From Streptomyces spororaveus (GTDB taxonomy: Bacteria; Actinomycetota; Actinomycetes; Streptomycetales; Streptomycetaceae): a stretch of 64,000 bases of DNA. The translations under genes and the position numbers were made by a program. The stretch covers positions 8,172,685 to 8,236,684 of the forward strand of contig NZ_BNED01000005.1 in the NCBI RefSeq assembly GCF_016755875.1. Direction: 5' to 3'. Under the pieces are notes generated by a model, which made no database searches, was not told the origin of the DNA, and worked only from the letters and a program-made list of their open reading frames with translations. Below are positions 43,539 through 52,068 of the stretch, piece after piece (within the stretch, counting starts at the first letter, position 1; the number at the start of each line of letters is the position of its first letter).

Positions 43539-44411
43539 TCAGTTCTCGACGAAGACGAGGTCCTCGGCCGGGTGGGTCATCCGCACCTTGCTGTCGATGA
43601 CCTCCACGATGGTGTCCAGGCCGGTGGTGGAATGGCCGGCGGAGATGATCCAGAACTCGTCCGCGGCCTGGTCGAGGAAGGCCGGGAAGCCGCTCAGGTC
43701 CGGGTTGTGGGGGTCGCCGAGATACAGGTAGTCCACCAGCCGTCGGAACAGCTTGGGCAGGATGACGGCGTCGTCCTGGAGGGAGTCGATGCCCGTGACG
43801 CTCGCGCCGGCGAGCGTGTCGTCGTCCTTCCACAGGCCCTTGCCGCCCGCCTGTGCCTGGCGCACCGCGGCTGTCAGCTCGGCGCGCAGGTCGGGGAAGA
43901 GGTTGGTGTAGTAGGTCGGGTAGGCCAAGCCTTCCTTGAGGACGTGGTGGTTGAACGTCGTGCGCAGCAGCGCCTCGTCGACGTTGATCTGCGTGCCGCT
44001 GGTGCCCGGCGGCGTGCCCTTTCCGGCCAGGGCGATGCAGCGCTTGTCGCGGCCCGCGCCGCGGGTGAGGATCCAGCCCGGCCGGGTCAGGGGAGTTGCC
44101 GCGGTGACGGTCTCATCCGGCAGGCGGTCGACGGTGGTGAAGCCGAGCCAGTCCGTCAGCGCATCCCGGGCGGCACGGCCGTGGAGCCACGGCTGGTGGA
44201 CCTCGGGGTTGCCGTTGCGCGTGTAGTGGGTCTCCAGCGTGTCGATGGCGTCCAGCCGCAGTTTCGCCTTGCCTGACATGTTGTGCTCGACCTTGTGAGG
44301 GCCGGGGACGAGGTCCCACTCCTCCTTCTTGTCCGGCTTGAAGGGGATGGTGTCCCCGTCCGCCCGGCTATTGACGAGGTGGTACGAACCCTTGATCAGC
44401 AACATGGGCAT
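43539..44411 (-). CDS. staphylococcal-nuclease-like (thermonuclease) domain protein
   Basis: The protein has 290 residues, with an in-frame alternative ATG at 44405. The N-terminal half carries SNase-like features: KLRLDAIDTLETHY (the R-x-x-x-I-D-x-x-E site) and GKGLWKDDDTLAG near the end of the domain. The C-terminal part (about 200-290) is unrelated, with LPKLFRRLVDYLYLGDPHN. There is no signal peptide, unlike most SNases. Nuclease activity is likely but the full Arg/Glu set is not proven. Confidence 0.65.
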   Translation of the reverse strand: MPMLLIKGSYHLVNSRADGDTIPFKPDKKEEWDLVPGPHKVEHNMSGKAKLRLDAIDTLETHYTRNGNPEVHQPWLHGRAARDALTDWLGFTTVDRLPDETVTAATPLTRPGWILTRGAGRDKRCIALAGKGTPPGTSGTQINVDEALLRTTFNHHVLKEGLAYPTYYTNLFPDLRAELTAAVRQAQAGGKGLWKDDDTLAGASVTGIDSLQDDAVILPKLFRRLVDYLYLGDPHNPDLSGFPAFLDQAADEFWIISAGHSTTGLDTIVEVIDSKVRMTHPAEDLVFVEN

Positions 44412-44608
44412 GACGATGCGGCTCCCTCACGACGTGCACGAACCCCCGAAACAGATCCTCACTCAGTGTTACAGAATACGAGGACTTTCTATACACAGGG
44501 TGAAACCACGCGTGCCGTTCGCTCGTTAAGCCCTTTTCCGTGCCCGTGGCTTCATCCGTGCGAAGGTGTGCTCGACGCGGCCGTCCGGTGTCGTGCATCG
44601 CAAGGCGA

Positions 44609-44643
44609 GGGGCGCCCGAGTACGGGAGGTACTCGGGCGCCCC
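44609..44643. terminator. 15-bp perfect-stem terminator
   Basis: Arms 44609-44623 and 44629-44643 (GGGGCGCCCGAGTAC and its complement) flank a 5-nt loop. It sits just past the stop of the metalloprotease gene on the minus strand. Confidence 0.8.
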
Positions 44644-44708
44644 GACAATGCGGCGAGGTGCGGCACCGGACTCCGCGGGCCTGACCGGCGCCACTTCGAC
44701 GACAGAAC

Positions 44709-47700
44709 CTATGGCTGGACGATCCTCACCATGTCGCAGCCGAAGAACCGGTAGGTCCGTCCGGTGGCGCCGTCGATGAACGAGCCCTTCGCGCAGGCTT
44801 CGGTGTCTCCCCGCCGGAGACCGGAAGTCGCCGAGGCGAAGTGGAGCACCATGTCACGGTCGCCGTCCCTCACGCGCTCGACCGGAGTCGTGGTTCGTTC
44901 GACGACGTCCTCGATGTGGCCCCTGTCGTGCACTTCCGCGCTCCCGCCCGTACCGCCGTAGACGGCACTGCGCGGTCCGAAGCGGACGGTGAGCGGCTGG
45001 ATGGTGGTGGCGTTGAAGTCCAGCGGCAGCGCGTATTCGCCGGCCCTGGTCGTCAGGACGCCGATGGGGACGGTGTCGGCGGGGATGTTGATGGAGTTGG
45101 GGTTGGCGCCCGGCTTGATGTTGATCGCGACGGGCACGACGCAGTCGAGGGTGAACTCGGCCGGCCGGTGGTTGTTGGCTGCGACGGGGTCGGTGTCGTC
45201 CGGCCGGGCGGGCGTGACGGACGCGGTGAACCGGTAGGTGTGCGATCCCGGCTGCGTGCAGCCGACGGTGAAGGTGCTGTCGAGCGACTGCGGACTCCCG
45301 ACCGCGAGTGCGCTGACATTCCGGGTCGACGAGGAAGGCGTCACCGTGGCCCCCGGGTCGGCCGTGGCGGCGGTGACGACCACGGCGTCCATCGGGCTGG
45401 ACGGCCCGTTGTTCGCCACCGTGCCCTGCAGTGTGACATCCAGGTTCTGCCCGATGAGTACCTGCGTGGGCGGTGCGGTGGGGGCGAAGGACGTGACGGC
45501 GAGGTCGGCGACGGCGACCACCCTGGTGTCGGTGGACGCGCTGTCGTTGTTCGCCAGAGGGTCGGGACCCGCGAGGTTGTCCACCACCGCCCGGTTGGTG
45601 AGGGTGACCGGACCGCCGGCGTTGTACACGAGGTCCGCCGGCACATGGGCGGTGATCGTGACGGTACGGGAGGCTCCGGCGAGGAGGTCGCCGACGCCGC
45701 AGGTCACGGTCCCAGCGGACGAGTGGCATGCCGCGTTGTCGCTGACGTAGGAGACCTGCGACGGCAGGGTGTCGACCAGGGTCACCGAAGCGGCAGGCCT
45801 GAAGCCGTGGTTGGTGACGACGGCGGTGTAGACGACGTCCGTTCCGGCCGCGACCGGGTCGGGGTTGTCGGTGACGGTGACCCCGACGTCGGTGGTGTTC
45901 CGCTCCTCGTGCATCGCCTGCAGCTCGCTGGTGGTCGGGACGTCGTCGTCCTCCGGGTTGATCGCGGCGTCCGCGGAGTCACCGAACTGGCGGAACGTCA
46001 GTGACACGGAGGACCAGTCGTCGGAGCCCTTCAGGAGCTCATTGGTAGAGGTGTTGATGCACGCGGCGGGCGTGCGCACGGGGCCGGGGCCGGCGTCGTC
46101 GATGTTCGTGGCCGGCACCATCGACTCGAAGGGCGGATCGCCGTCTCGGTTCCAGTCCGGGCTGGTGTTGAGGTTGTTCGGGACCTTCTGGCCCGTGCTG
46201 TCGACGAACACGAACCGGTTGACCGCGTCGCTGGCGTCGAGGATGACCGGTTCGGTCAGGGCGTCCTCCTTGAGATCGGGCAAGGGGGCGCGCCCGCGTG
46301 ACGTGCTGCCGATGATCGTCCTGGGAGGCGAGTAGTCGAGGATGGTCCCGTCGCCGACGCGCGGGATGCCGTCCTGCAGGTCGTAGTTCATCACGCTGAC
46401 GTAGTTCGGCTTGCAGTTGGGCAGGGGCTCGTGGCCTCCGTGGCGCAGGTTCAGATTGTGACCGAGCTCGTGCATGATCGTGCCGGCGTCGACGTTGAAG
46501 GCGACGAAGTCGTTGCCGCCGACCTCGCCCTGACCACCGCTCTGCCGCGGGCATGTGGCCACACCGGGCTGGGGGACGATCTGCCCGTAGTGGAAGATCA
46601 GTCGTCGGCCGCTGTCGAAGTTCAGTCTCCTCGAGGGGTAGAAGGTCGCGTTGTCGAGGCCGCACGCACCGGGGTCGGCGATGACGCCGCCGCGGCCGAG
46701 GTTGTCGCCGACGAGGCAGTCGGGGTCCTGGGAGTCGGTGAAGGCATCGCCGTCGTTGTTGACCCCGTCCGTACAGTTCGTCGGCTGCGGGTTCTCGACG
46801 CTCGCGTCGAGGTAGTCGGTCCGCGCCCCGTTGCACGTCGGGTCGTTGCCGTCGACCAGCCCGTCCGCTCCGTTGTCGACGCCGTCGGAACACGTACCGA
46901 CCGGCCCGCCTTCACGGCCCCCCGGGTCGAGAAGCCCGCCGGTGTCCACATGCAGATTGATTCCGTTCGTGCCGTCGGGGTTCGGCGGGGCGTTCACGCC
47001 GAAACCGCCGTTGGGCGCCCGCCTGCTCGACGCGGTGGAGCCGACGTTGGGTGGCGCGGCGGCGAACGCCTTCTTCATGGCCTGGATGCCCGCGCGGGTC
47101 GGTGCGCGCCCCGTCGTCCAGTCCAGCTCGAGGAAGACGTCCTTGTGGTCGGCCTTGGCTCCCATCGCCGGCAGGTCCACATCGATGGTGCCGTCACCGT
47201 CTTCGTTGTACCCGTTGCGCTCCCAGCCGTCGAGCAGGCCGTCGCCGTCGGCGTCACCGCTCGTCGATGTCGTGCTGACGTCCCAGCACACCTTGACGGC
47301 GGGCTCGTCCTCGTCGGACCCGGCGTCGCCGTCGCCGGACGAACAGGACTGCGGCCAGTTCACATTGTCGGTCTTGTTGGTTGCGGTGTCGCGCCACTTG
47401 CCGTCGAAGTACGACACGGTGAAGTCGAGGTTGTTGTCGTCATCGTGCGGGGTGTCGTCGCCCAGGTCGTCACCCGAGGTGTCGTCCGTGTCCCAGATCT
47501 GGATCGTGACGGGAACGTTCTGGATGGTGTCGGGCAGTTCGGTGGAGACCACCCAGTACGGGTCGACGCCGAAGACGTTGTCGATGGTGGGCGTCCGGTG
47601 CTCGACACCGTTGATGAACACCTTTGCATAGAAGTCGGGGTGGCCCTCCAACGCGGCCTCGAGCCCCTCGGCGGAGCACGGATCGACGCACCCGACATGG

Positions 47701-47822
47701 GTGATGGTGACCGAGAACGGGCGGGTGCCCGCGGCCTGTGCCTGAGCCGGCACGAACGCCGGCAGGAGTGCAAGTCCCGCCAGGGCGGCCATGGCTCGCA
47801 GCCGTTTCGCGGTTCGTCGCAT
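44709..47822 (-). CDS. large secreted metzincin-like metalloprotease with DUF11-type repeats
   Basis: The 1037-residue protein has a signal peptide (1-30, AQAQAAG). Calcium-binding Asp-rich segments follow near 195-215 (DGDGLLDGWERNGYNEDGDG). The zinc site HELGHNLNLRH at 451-461 and a Met-turn SVMNY about 20 residues later fit metzincins, although position 8 is Asn instead of Gly. After residue 660 come two DUF11/CARDB-like beta repeats (VVYTAVVTNHGF..., LTNRAVVDN) and a C-terminal beta domain with INIKPGANPNSINI. It would be an extracellular, calcium-stabilised protease. Confidence 0.82.
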   Translation of the reverse strand: MRRTAKRLRAMAALAGLALLPAFVPAQAQAAGTRPFSVTITHVGCVDPCSAEGLEAALEGHPDFYAKVFINGVEHRTPTIDNVFGVDPYWVVSTELPDTIQNVPVTIQIWDTDDTSGDDLGDDTPHDDDNNLDFTVSYFDGKWRDTATNKTDNVNWPQSCSSGDGDAGSDEDEPAVKVCWDVSTTSTSGDADGDGLLDGWERNGYNEDGDGTIDVDLPAMGAKADHKDVFLELDWTTGRAPTRAGIQAMKKAFAAAPPNVGSTASSRRAPNGGFGVNAPPNPDGTNGINLHVDTGGLLDPGGREGGPVGTCSDGVDNGADGLVDGNDPTCNGARTDYLDASVENPQPTNCTDGVNNDGDAFTDSQDPDCLVGDNLGRGGVIADPGACGLDNATFYPSRRLNFDSGRRLIFHYGQIVPQPGVATCPRQSGGQGEVGGNDFVAFNVDAGTIMHELGHNLNLRHGGHEPLPNCKPNYVSVMNYDLQDGIPRVGDGTILDYSPPRTIIGSTSRGRAPLPDLKEDALTEPVILDASDAVNRFVFVDSTGQKVPNNLNTSPDWNRDGDPPFESMVPATNIDDAGPGPVRTPAACINTSTNELLKGSDDWSSVSLTFRQFGDSADAAINPEDDDVPTTSELQAMHEERNTTDVGVTVTDNPDPVAAGTDVVYTAVVTNHGFRPAASVTLVDTLPSQVSYVSDNAACHSSAGTVTCGVGDLLAGASRTVTITAHVPADLVYNAGGPVTLTNRAVVDNLAGPDPLANNDSASTDTRVVAVADLAVTSFAPTAPPTQVLIGQNLDVTLQGTVANNGPSSPMDAVVVTAATADPGATVTPSSSTRNVSALAVGSPQSLDSTFTVGCTQPGSHTYRFTASVTPARPDDTDPVAANNHRPAEFTLDCVVPVAINIKPGANPNSINIPADTVPIGVLTTRAGEYALPLDFNATTIQPLTVRFGPRSAVYGGTGGSAEVHDRGHIEDVVERTTTPVERVRDGDRDMVLHFASATSGLRRGDTEACAKGSFIDGATGRTYRFFGCDMVRIVQP

Positions 47823-48132
47823 AGAAGTCCCTCTCGTCGCGGGCGCCAGCGCCCCGGGAACGCAAAGACAGCGATCCGCCGCACTGGAACGAGAGCTGCG
47901 CGCTGACCGCGCGCGACAGTTTGCCGCTTAACCTTCTGCAAACTTCGAACCTTCACCGGCGAGTCCGGCACTTTGCGGGCCGCCGCCGGCCGCCTCGGCC
48001 GCTCCCCTCGGATCATCGGACCGGACGCCTCGGTTCGAGTCTTGGAAGGGCGTGCAACCGGCTGCGAATGCGGGCCCGAACCGTCACCCCCGCATCGCTC
48101 CTGATGCGGGCGTGACACCTTGGCGACAACTC
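47823..48132. other. intergenic region between protease and padR
   Basis: About 310 bp hold no convincing gene. The part next to the protease start should contain its promoter. A terminator hairpin for padR lies at the right end. GGTTCGAGTC near 48031 looks like a tRNA T-loop but no tRNA can be folded around it. Confidence 0.4.
48089..48110. terminator. hairpin terminator downstream of padR
   Basis: CCCGCATC and GATGCGGG pair around GCTCCT, 23 nt past the padR stop on the minus strand. Confidence 0.6.
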
Positions 48133-48645
48133 CTAGCGGATCTGGTCCGCCGCCCACGCGGCCCACTCGCGGCGCATCGCGTTGAAGCGGAGGCCGTACT
48201 CCAGGGCGATCCTGCCGTTCACCGAGAGCGGGTCGTCGCCCCAGTCGATGGAGTCGGCCAGCCGGCGCAAGGCCTCGTGCTCCTGCTCCGACAACTCCAT
48301 GAGTTCGGCGAGGTAACTCCGCGCCTGGTCCGGCGTGATCACGTTCAGGAAGAACACCCGCAGCAAGATGTCGCTCCGGGTGTTGCGTTGGGGCTTGGTC
48401 TCCGTCAGCCAGTGGCGCAGCTCCGCCAGACCCTCGTCGGTGAGGGTGTACTCCTTGCGGCCGCGCGGGCCCTGGGCCGAGACGCCGATCAGCCCGCTGT
48501 CGGCGAGCTTGGACAGCTCCGTGTACATCTGGCTCTGCGTGGCGGGCCAGACGTTGGCCAAAGAGGTCTCGAAGCGCTTCAGCAGGTCGTAGCCGCTGGC
48601 GGGGCGCTCTGACAGGAGTCCGAGGAGGGCGTGTCGAAGGCTCAT
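48133..48645 (-). CDS. PadR-family transcriptional regulator
   Basis: The 170-residue protein has the PadR winged helix (LRHALLGLLSERPASGYDLLKRFE, SQMYTELSKLADSGLI, GRKEYTLTDEGLAELRHWL) and a Vir_act_alpha_C-like dimerisation helix. It is divergent from the membrane-protein gene at 48740. A perfect inverted repeat in the shared promoter region is its likely operator. Confidence 0.92.
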   Translation of the reverse strand: MSLRHALLGLLSERPASGYDLLKRFETSLANVWPATQSQMYTELSKLADSGLIGVSAQGPRGRKEYTLTDEGLAELRHWLTETKPQRNTRSDILLRVFFLNVITPDQARSYLAELMELSEQEHEALRRLADSIDWGDDPLSVNGRIALEYGLRFNAMRREWAAWAADQIR

Positions 48646-48668
48646 GCCACCACCTTACCTTCCACTAT

Positions 48669-48707
48669 TGACATGTCGAGAGTGGAGATTCTAGTTTCTA
48701 CATGTCA
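48669..48707. promoter_or_regulatory. PadR operator candidate
   Basis: TGACATGT (48669-48676) and ACATGTCA (48700-48707) are perfect inverted 8-mers, three helical turns apart, between divergent padR and the membrane-protein gene. The core ATGT...ACAT matches PadR sites. Confidence 0.6.
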
Positions 48708-48739
48708 GAACAGGAATGTCGGCAGCTCGGGGGTCTTCG

Positions 48740-49297
48740 ATGTCGTACTTACGCACCTTCCTTCCCTGGATCGTCTTCGCGGTGGTCCCGTCCGCCCAGT
48801 GGCAGTGGGGGGCGCTCGCCGGACTGCTGGTGGCGGTGGGGGTGGTCGCCCAACAGCGGTGTACGGGAGTCGGCTTCGACGCTCTGATCATGGAAGCCGG
48901 CTCGGCCGTCTTCTTCGCGGTGCTGGCGGTCGTCTCCTTCGCAGACTCCCATTCGGCCGTACACGCCTACTCGGCTGCGCTCTCCTCGGTCACCCTGGCC
49001 CTCATCTCCGGGGCCTCGCTGCTCGCGGGCAAGCCGTTCACGCTGGGCATCGCCAAGCGCACCACCCCACCCGAGGTCTGGAGCCTCAAGCCCTTCGTCC
49101 GGGTCAACGTGGTCATCACCACCGTGTGGACGGCCGCCTTCACCGTCACGGCGGCCGCCCTCGCGGCCCTCGCCCACGCCGGCCAGGGCCACTCCACGGC
49201 GGCGACACTCGTCCAGGCCGCCGGGTTCGTCGTCCCCATGCTGTTCACCGTGCGCTACGTCGCCACTGTTCAGGCCAGGGCCAAAGCCAACGGCTAG
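48740..49297 (+). CDS. membrane protein, probable PadR target
   Basis: The protein has 185 residues from the ATG at 48740, with GGGGGT upstream; an ATG at 48716 is in frame. It has about five hydrophobic helices and no recognised family motif. Codon 4 (48749-48751) is TTA. The last codon and stop are GGC-TAG, and the TAG is part of the CTAG target duplication of the adjacent insertion sequence. The present C-terminus may be native or created by the insertion. Confidence 0.7.
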   Translation: MSYLRTFLPWIVFAVVPSAQWQWGALAGLLVAVGVVAQQRCTGVGFDALIMEAGSAVFFAVLAVVSFADSHSAVHAYSAALSSVTLALISGASLLAGKPFTLGIAKRTTPPEVWSLKPFVRVNVVITTVWTAAFTVTAAALAALAHAGQGHSTAATLVQAAGFVVPMLFTVRYVATVQARAKANG

Positions 49298-50209
49298 GTT
49301 CTGTCTCTTTGGTCAGCGTCGGGTCCAGATGAGGATGCCGGCGAGGTGGAGTGCGGCCTGGTAGGCGATGGCGAGCTTGTCGGTTCGTGTGGCCAGGCCG
49401 CGCCACTGCTTGAGCCGGTTGATGCAGCGTTCGACCGTGTTCCGCTGCTTGTAGACCTCTCGGTCAAAGCCAGGCGGGCGGCCGCCTCGGTGGCCTCGCC
49501 GCAGGCGGTGGCCGATCTGGTCGGACGGCTGCGGGATGACCGCGCGGATGCCCCGGCGTCGCAGGTGGCTGCGGATGGCTCGGGAGGAGTAGGCCCGGTC
49601 GGCCAGAACGACGAAGGGGCGGGTCCGCGGCCTGCCCGTGCCTCGGCGGGGCACCCGGATGCGGGCCATCACCGTCTCGAAGGCGGGTGCGTCACCGGCC
49701 TGGCCTGCGGTGACGGTGAATGCCAGCGGCCGTGCCCCACCGTCCGCGGCCAGGTGAACCTTGGTGCTCAGCCCGCCGCGTGAGCGTCCGAGCGCGTGAT
49801 CGGAGGGCTCGCCGGAGCGGGCCGCCCCCTTTTGCGTGCGCCGGCCGCGTGCTGGTGGGCCCGGACGACCGTGGAGTCCACTGACACGGTCCAGTCGATG
49901 TCGTCGTCGGCGTCCGCCGCTGCCAGGACGGAGGCGAGGATTTTCTCCCAGGTGCCGTCGACGGCCCATCTGAGCAGTCGTTTGTGAGCGGTCTGGAACG
50001 ACCCGAGCTCGTCGGGCAGGTCCCGCCAGGGCGAGCTCGTGCGGTACTTCCAAGCGATGGCCTCAAGGGTGCGGCGGTGGTCGGCCCACCGCCGGCCGCG
50101 GACCGGATCGGCCGGCATCAGCGGCTCGATCCGGCCCCACATCGCATCAGTGATCACTAATCGGACAGACACATCCGATCAACTGACCAACCCATCAAAG
50201 AGACACGCT
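49298..50209 (-). mobile_element. IS5-family insertion sequence, 912 bp, with 4-bp CTAG target duplication
   Basis: CTAG occurs directly at both sides (49294-49297 and 50210-50213), the preferred YTAR duplication of IS5 elements. The ends share an inverted TGTCTCTTTG (left 49303-49312; right on the minus strand near 50204-50195). One transposase in two overlapping frames fills the element. Confidence 0.88.
49313..50172 (-). CDS. IS5-family DDE transposase, two frames joined by a -1 frameshift
   Basis: The first frame (50172 to 49768) starts MSVRLVITDAMWGRIEPLMP and contains the first catalytic Asp in SVDSTVVRAHQH. The second frame (to 49313) carries VVLADRAYSS with the second Asp and NTVERCINRLKQW with the Glu. 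The frames overlap at an AAAAGGGGG run on the minus strand (49833-49825), a usual site for programmed -1 frameshifting. A TTA codon lies at the very start (near 50156-50158). The reading is intact in both frames, so the element may be active. Confidence 0.88.
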
Positions 50210-50213
50210 CTAG

Positions 50214-50536
50214 ACGCCGGCTGGGAGATCGACTACCGGGCGGACATGGTGCTCCAGCACCCCCGCACCGAGGCGTCCCGGCACGCGGTCTACTACCGCA
50301 ACACCGGCCGGAACCGGGTCTGGCTGGCCAAGCGGCACCTGCCCGCCGTCCTGGTCCCGGTCTACCTCTCAACCTGGGCCGCCTACACGATCGCGCAGCG
50401 ACCCCCGCTGTCCGGTCTGGCAGCCTGGTGGGCCGGCTTCTTCGAAGGCGTACGGGTGCCGTGCCCGCCAAGGCAGCCCATGCGGTGGCGGACCGTGGGG
50501 CGGATGACCAGGCTGGGCCGACCCCCGGTCATCTGA
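50214..50536 (+). pseudogene. C-terminal fragment of a family 2 glycosyltransferase
   Basis: Right after the insertion sequence, the frame reads AGWEIDYRADMVLQHPRTEASRHAVYY and then RNRVWLAKRHLPAVLVPVYL, typical of the end of GT2 rhamnosyl-type transferases. It ends at the TGA 50534-50536. No start and no catalytic domain are present. The N-terminal part was lost, probably by an insertion-sequence-linked deletion. Confidence 0.65.
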
Positions 50537-51882
50537 CGCCGCGCGCCCCACTGCTCGTGCACCGCACGGATCGCCACGGCCTGCCCCCTCCAGCTCGCCC
50601 CGGCAGCAGGGTGCCGGACCCGCCGCCATCGGAGTAGAGGGCACGGGCCCCGGGGGCGCGGTAGGGCCAGGGCATCGCGGCCGCCACCGCTGCGGCCGTC
50701 GTGCGGTCATGCGTGCCCTGCGGACCCTACGGTCGGGGGGTTCAACGCGTCGCACCGTCTGCACAACCTGCTGGAGCAGACCGCAGCAGAGGTTGGCTCC
50801 GGCGCCGCGGTATCGAGAGGACCGACGTCGTCGTTCCCAACGGCCTGCTGACCCCGGACCCGGCCGTCATCAACGTGAGGGCTTCCGAGGTCGGGCGTCG
50901 CCCTTTCAGCCCGCCACGCCCGTTCCCCTCCGTGGTGCGAGGCGCTGTTCCGCCGACTGTGCAAACGACACTGACTTCGGCGAGGCTCTTAATCTCCTGT
51001 TTGGGAGAACCCGCTTCTGGTGGGGCCGCTGCGGATAGGGTCGGGGCAGCTCGTGCCGGCATGGGTGTACGGGTCAGGCCCGGTGCCCAGAGCGCTCTGG
51101 GGGCAGTACCACCGGGCTGTCCCGCCCCGCACCGGCTATCGAGCTGCTCACGCAGCTGGTCGGCCGGAGCACGAGGGCCGCACCTTCCTGACCAGAAACC
51201 CGTGGCTCTGGTCCCTGAGTCTGAGTGGCGCGACGTGGATCTGGTCGACCGAGAGCCGGGCCTCCTCCAAGTGTGCCGTCTGGGCCGACTTGCAGCCGCC
51301 GTCCCGGGGGATCGGTCGCTACTCGAGGACGACCCGCCTGCGTCCGCGGGGAGTCTCGCTCGGTGCGATGTCGCTGAGCGCGCGAGGGGCGGCTGGGCAT
51401 GCTTCGGCGTACAGCATCTGGATGTCGGCGATGAGTTCGGTGTGGTCGTCGAGGGCGATCTGGCTTGGGTCGGCGGCGTATCTGATCAGGCCGAAGAGGC
51501 TGCGGGCTTCTGCACGGGGGCTACGCGCTCCCGATTCCCATCCGCAGGCCAGGGGCCGGGCTGCTCGGGGGTGGCCCGGTCACACGGACGCGTCGGATGC
51601 GCGGTCGAGAAAAGAATTGATCGTGGGCGTGTCCACATCCGCATACGAGTGAGTGATGGGAGACGTACGACCGGTGCGGTGAGTGGCCGACACAAGATCA
51701 CTGGGGTGTTCTGGTGGTGCCTCGGGCACCCGGAAGGGGTGGCTGCGGCTCACCGCCCCTGGCCCCCGGACTTGCCGTCACGCCGCCAGCCCGGGGCGAG
51801 GAGAGCGGACCCAGGCGAAGCGACTCCTATGCCCACCAGAACTGGCGCCGATCCGCCCTGCACGCCCGGATCCCCCCACTGC
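50537..51882. other. about 1.3 kb of decayed DNA
   Basis: No intact gene is visible. Short protein-like stretches change frame or strand: FNASHRLHNLLEQTAAEVG near 50743 on the plus strand, DVVVPNGLLTPDPAVINVR near 50825 in another frame, and the minus-strand piece described separately. The region looks like a graveyard next to the insertion sequence and the split Mrr gene. Confidence 0.5.
51325..51579 (-). pseudogene. C-terminal remnant of a hypothetical protein
   Basis: On the minus strand a frame without a usual start reads ARSLFGLIRYAADPSQIALD, then HTELIADIQMLYAEACPA, ending with a stop at about 51325. It has regular coding character over some 80 residues, but an in-frame TGA lies immediately upstream. 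The parent family is not recognised. Confidence 0.35.
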
Positions 51883-52005
51883 CATTTCGAGTTTGCGGTG
51901 CGGGACCTGATGCGTCGCGACGGCTGCACGGATGCGCGACAGGTCGGTGGCCGCGGTGACAACGGCGCCGACGTCAAAGCCACCGACCCCTATGGCCGGC
52001 GTTGG
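51883..52005 (+). pseudogene. N-terminal part of a split Mrr-type restriction endonuclease
   Basis: The frame reads FEFAVRDLMRRDGCTDARQV, then GGRGDNGADVKATDPYGRRW. This is the start of the Mrr_cat domain with its catalytic Asp in GADVKATD. It breaks off after TGG at 52005, where element A begins. The next expected residues, VIQCKHR with the catalytic Gln-x-Lys, resume at 61381. Confidence 0.75.
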
Positions 52006-52019
52006 TCTGTTAACTGCAC
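52006..52019 (+). repeat. recombinase-proximal end of element A
   Basis: TCTGTTAACTGCAC starts directly at the Mrr breakpoint. It matches 9 of 12 positions with the proximal end of element B (CGTTGACTGAAC on the minus strand at 60173-60162). Confidence 0.5.
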
Positions 52020-52068
52020 TCGGTTGGGTCGTTGAGCGGGACAACGACAAACCCGCCAAGGAGCCCCA

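Noticed and set aside
44841..46004. Plus-strand frame inside the metalloprotease gene.
   Set aside because: Antisense shadow with Val/Gly/Arg bias. The minus strand carries a signal peptide and the zinc site.
48028..48045. GGTTCGAGTC resembling a tRNA T-arm.
   Set aside because: No acceptor stem, anticodon arm or CCA-side pairing can be built around it.
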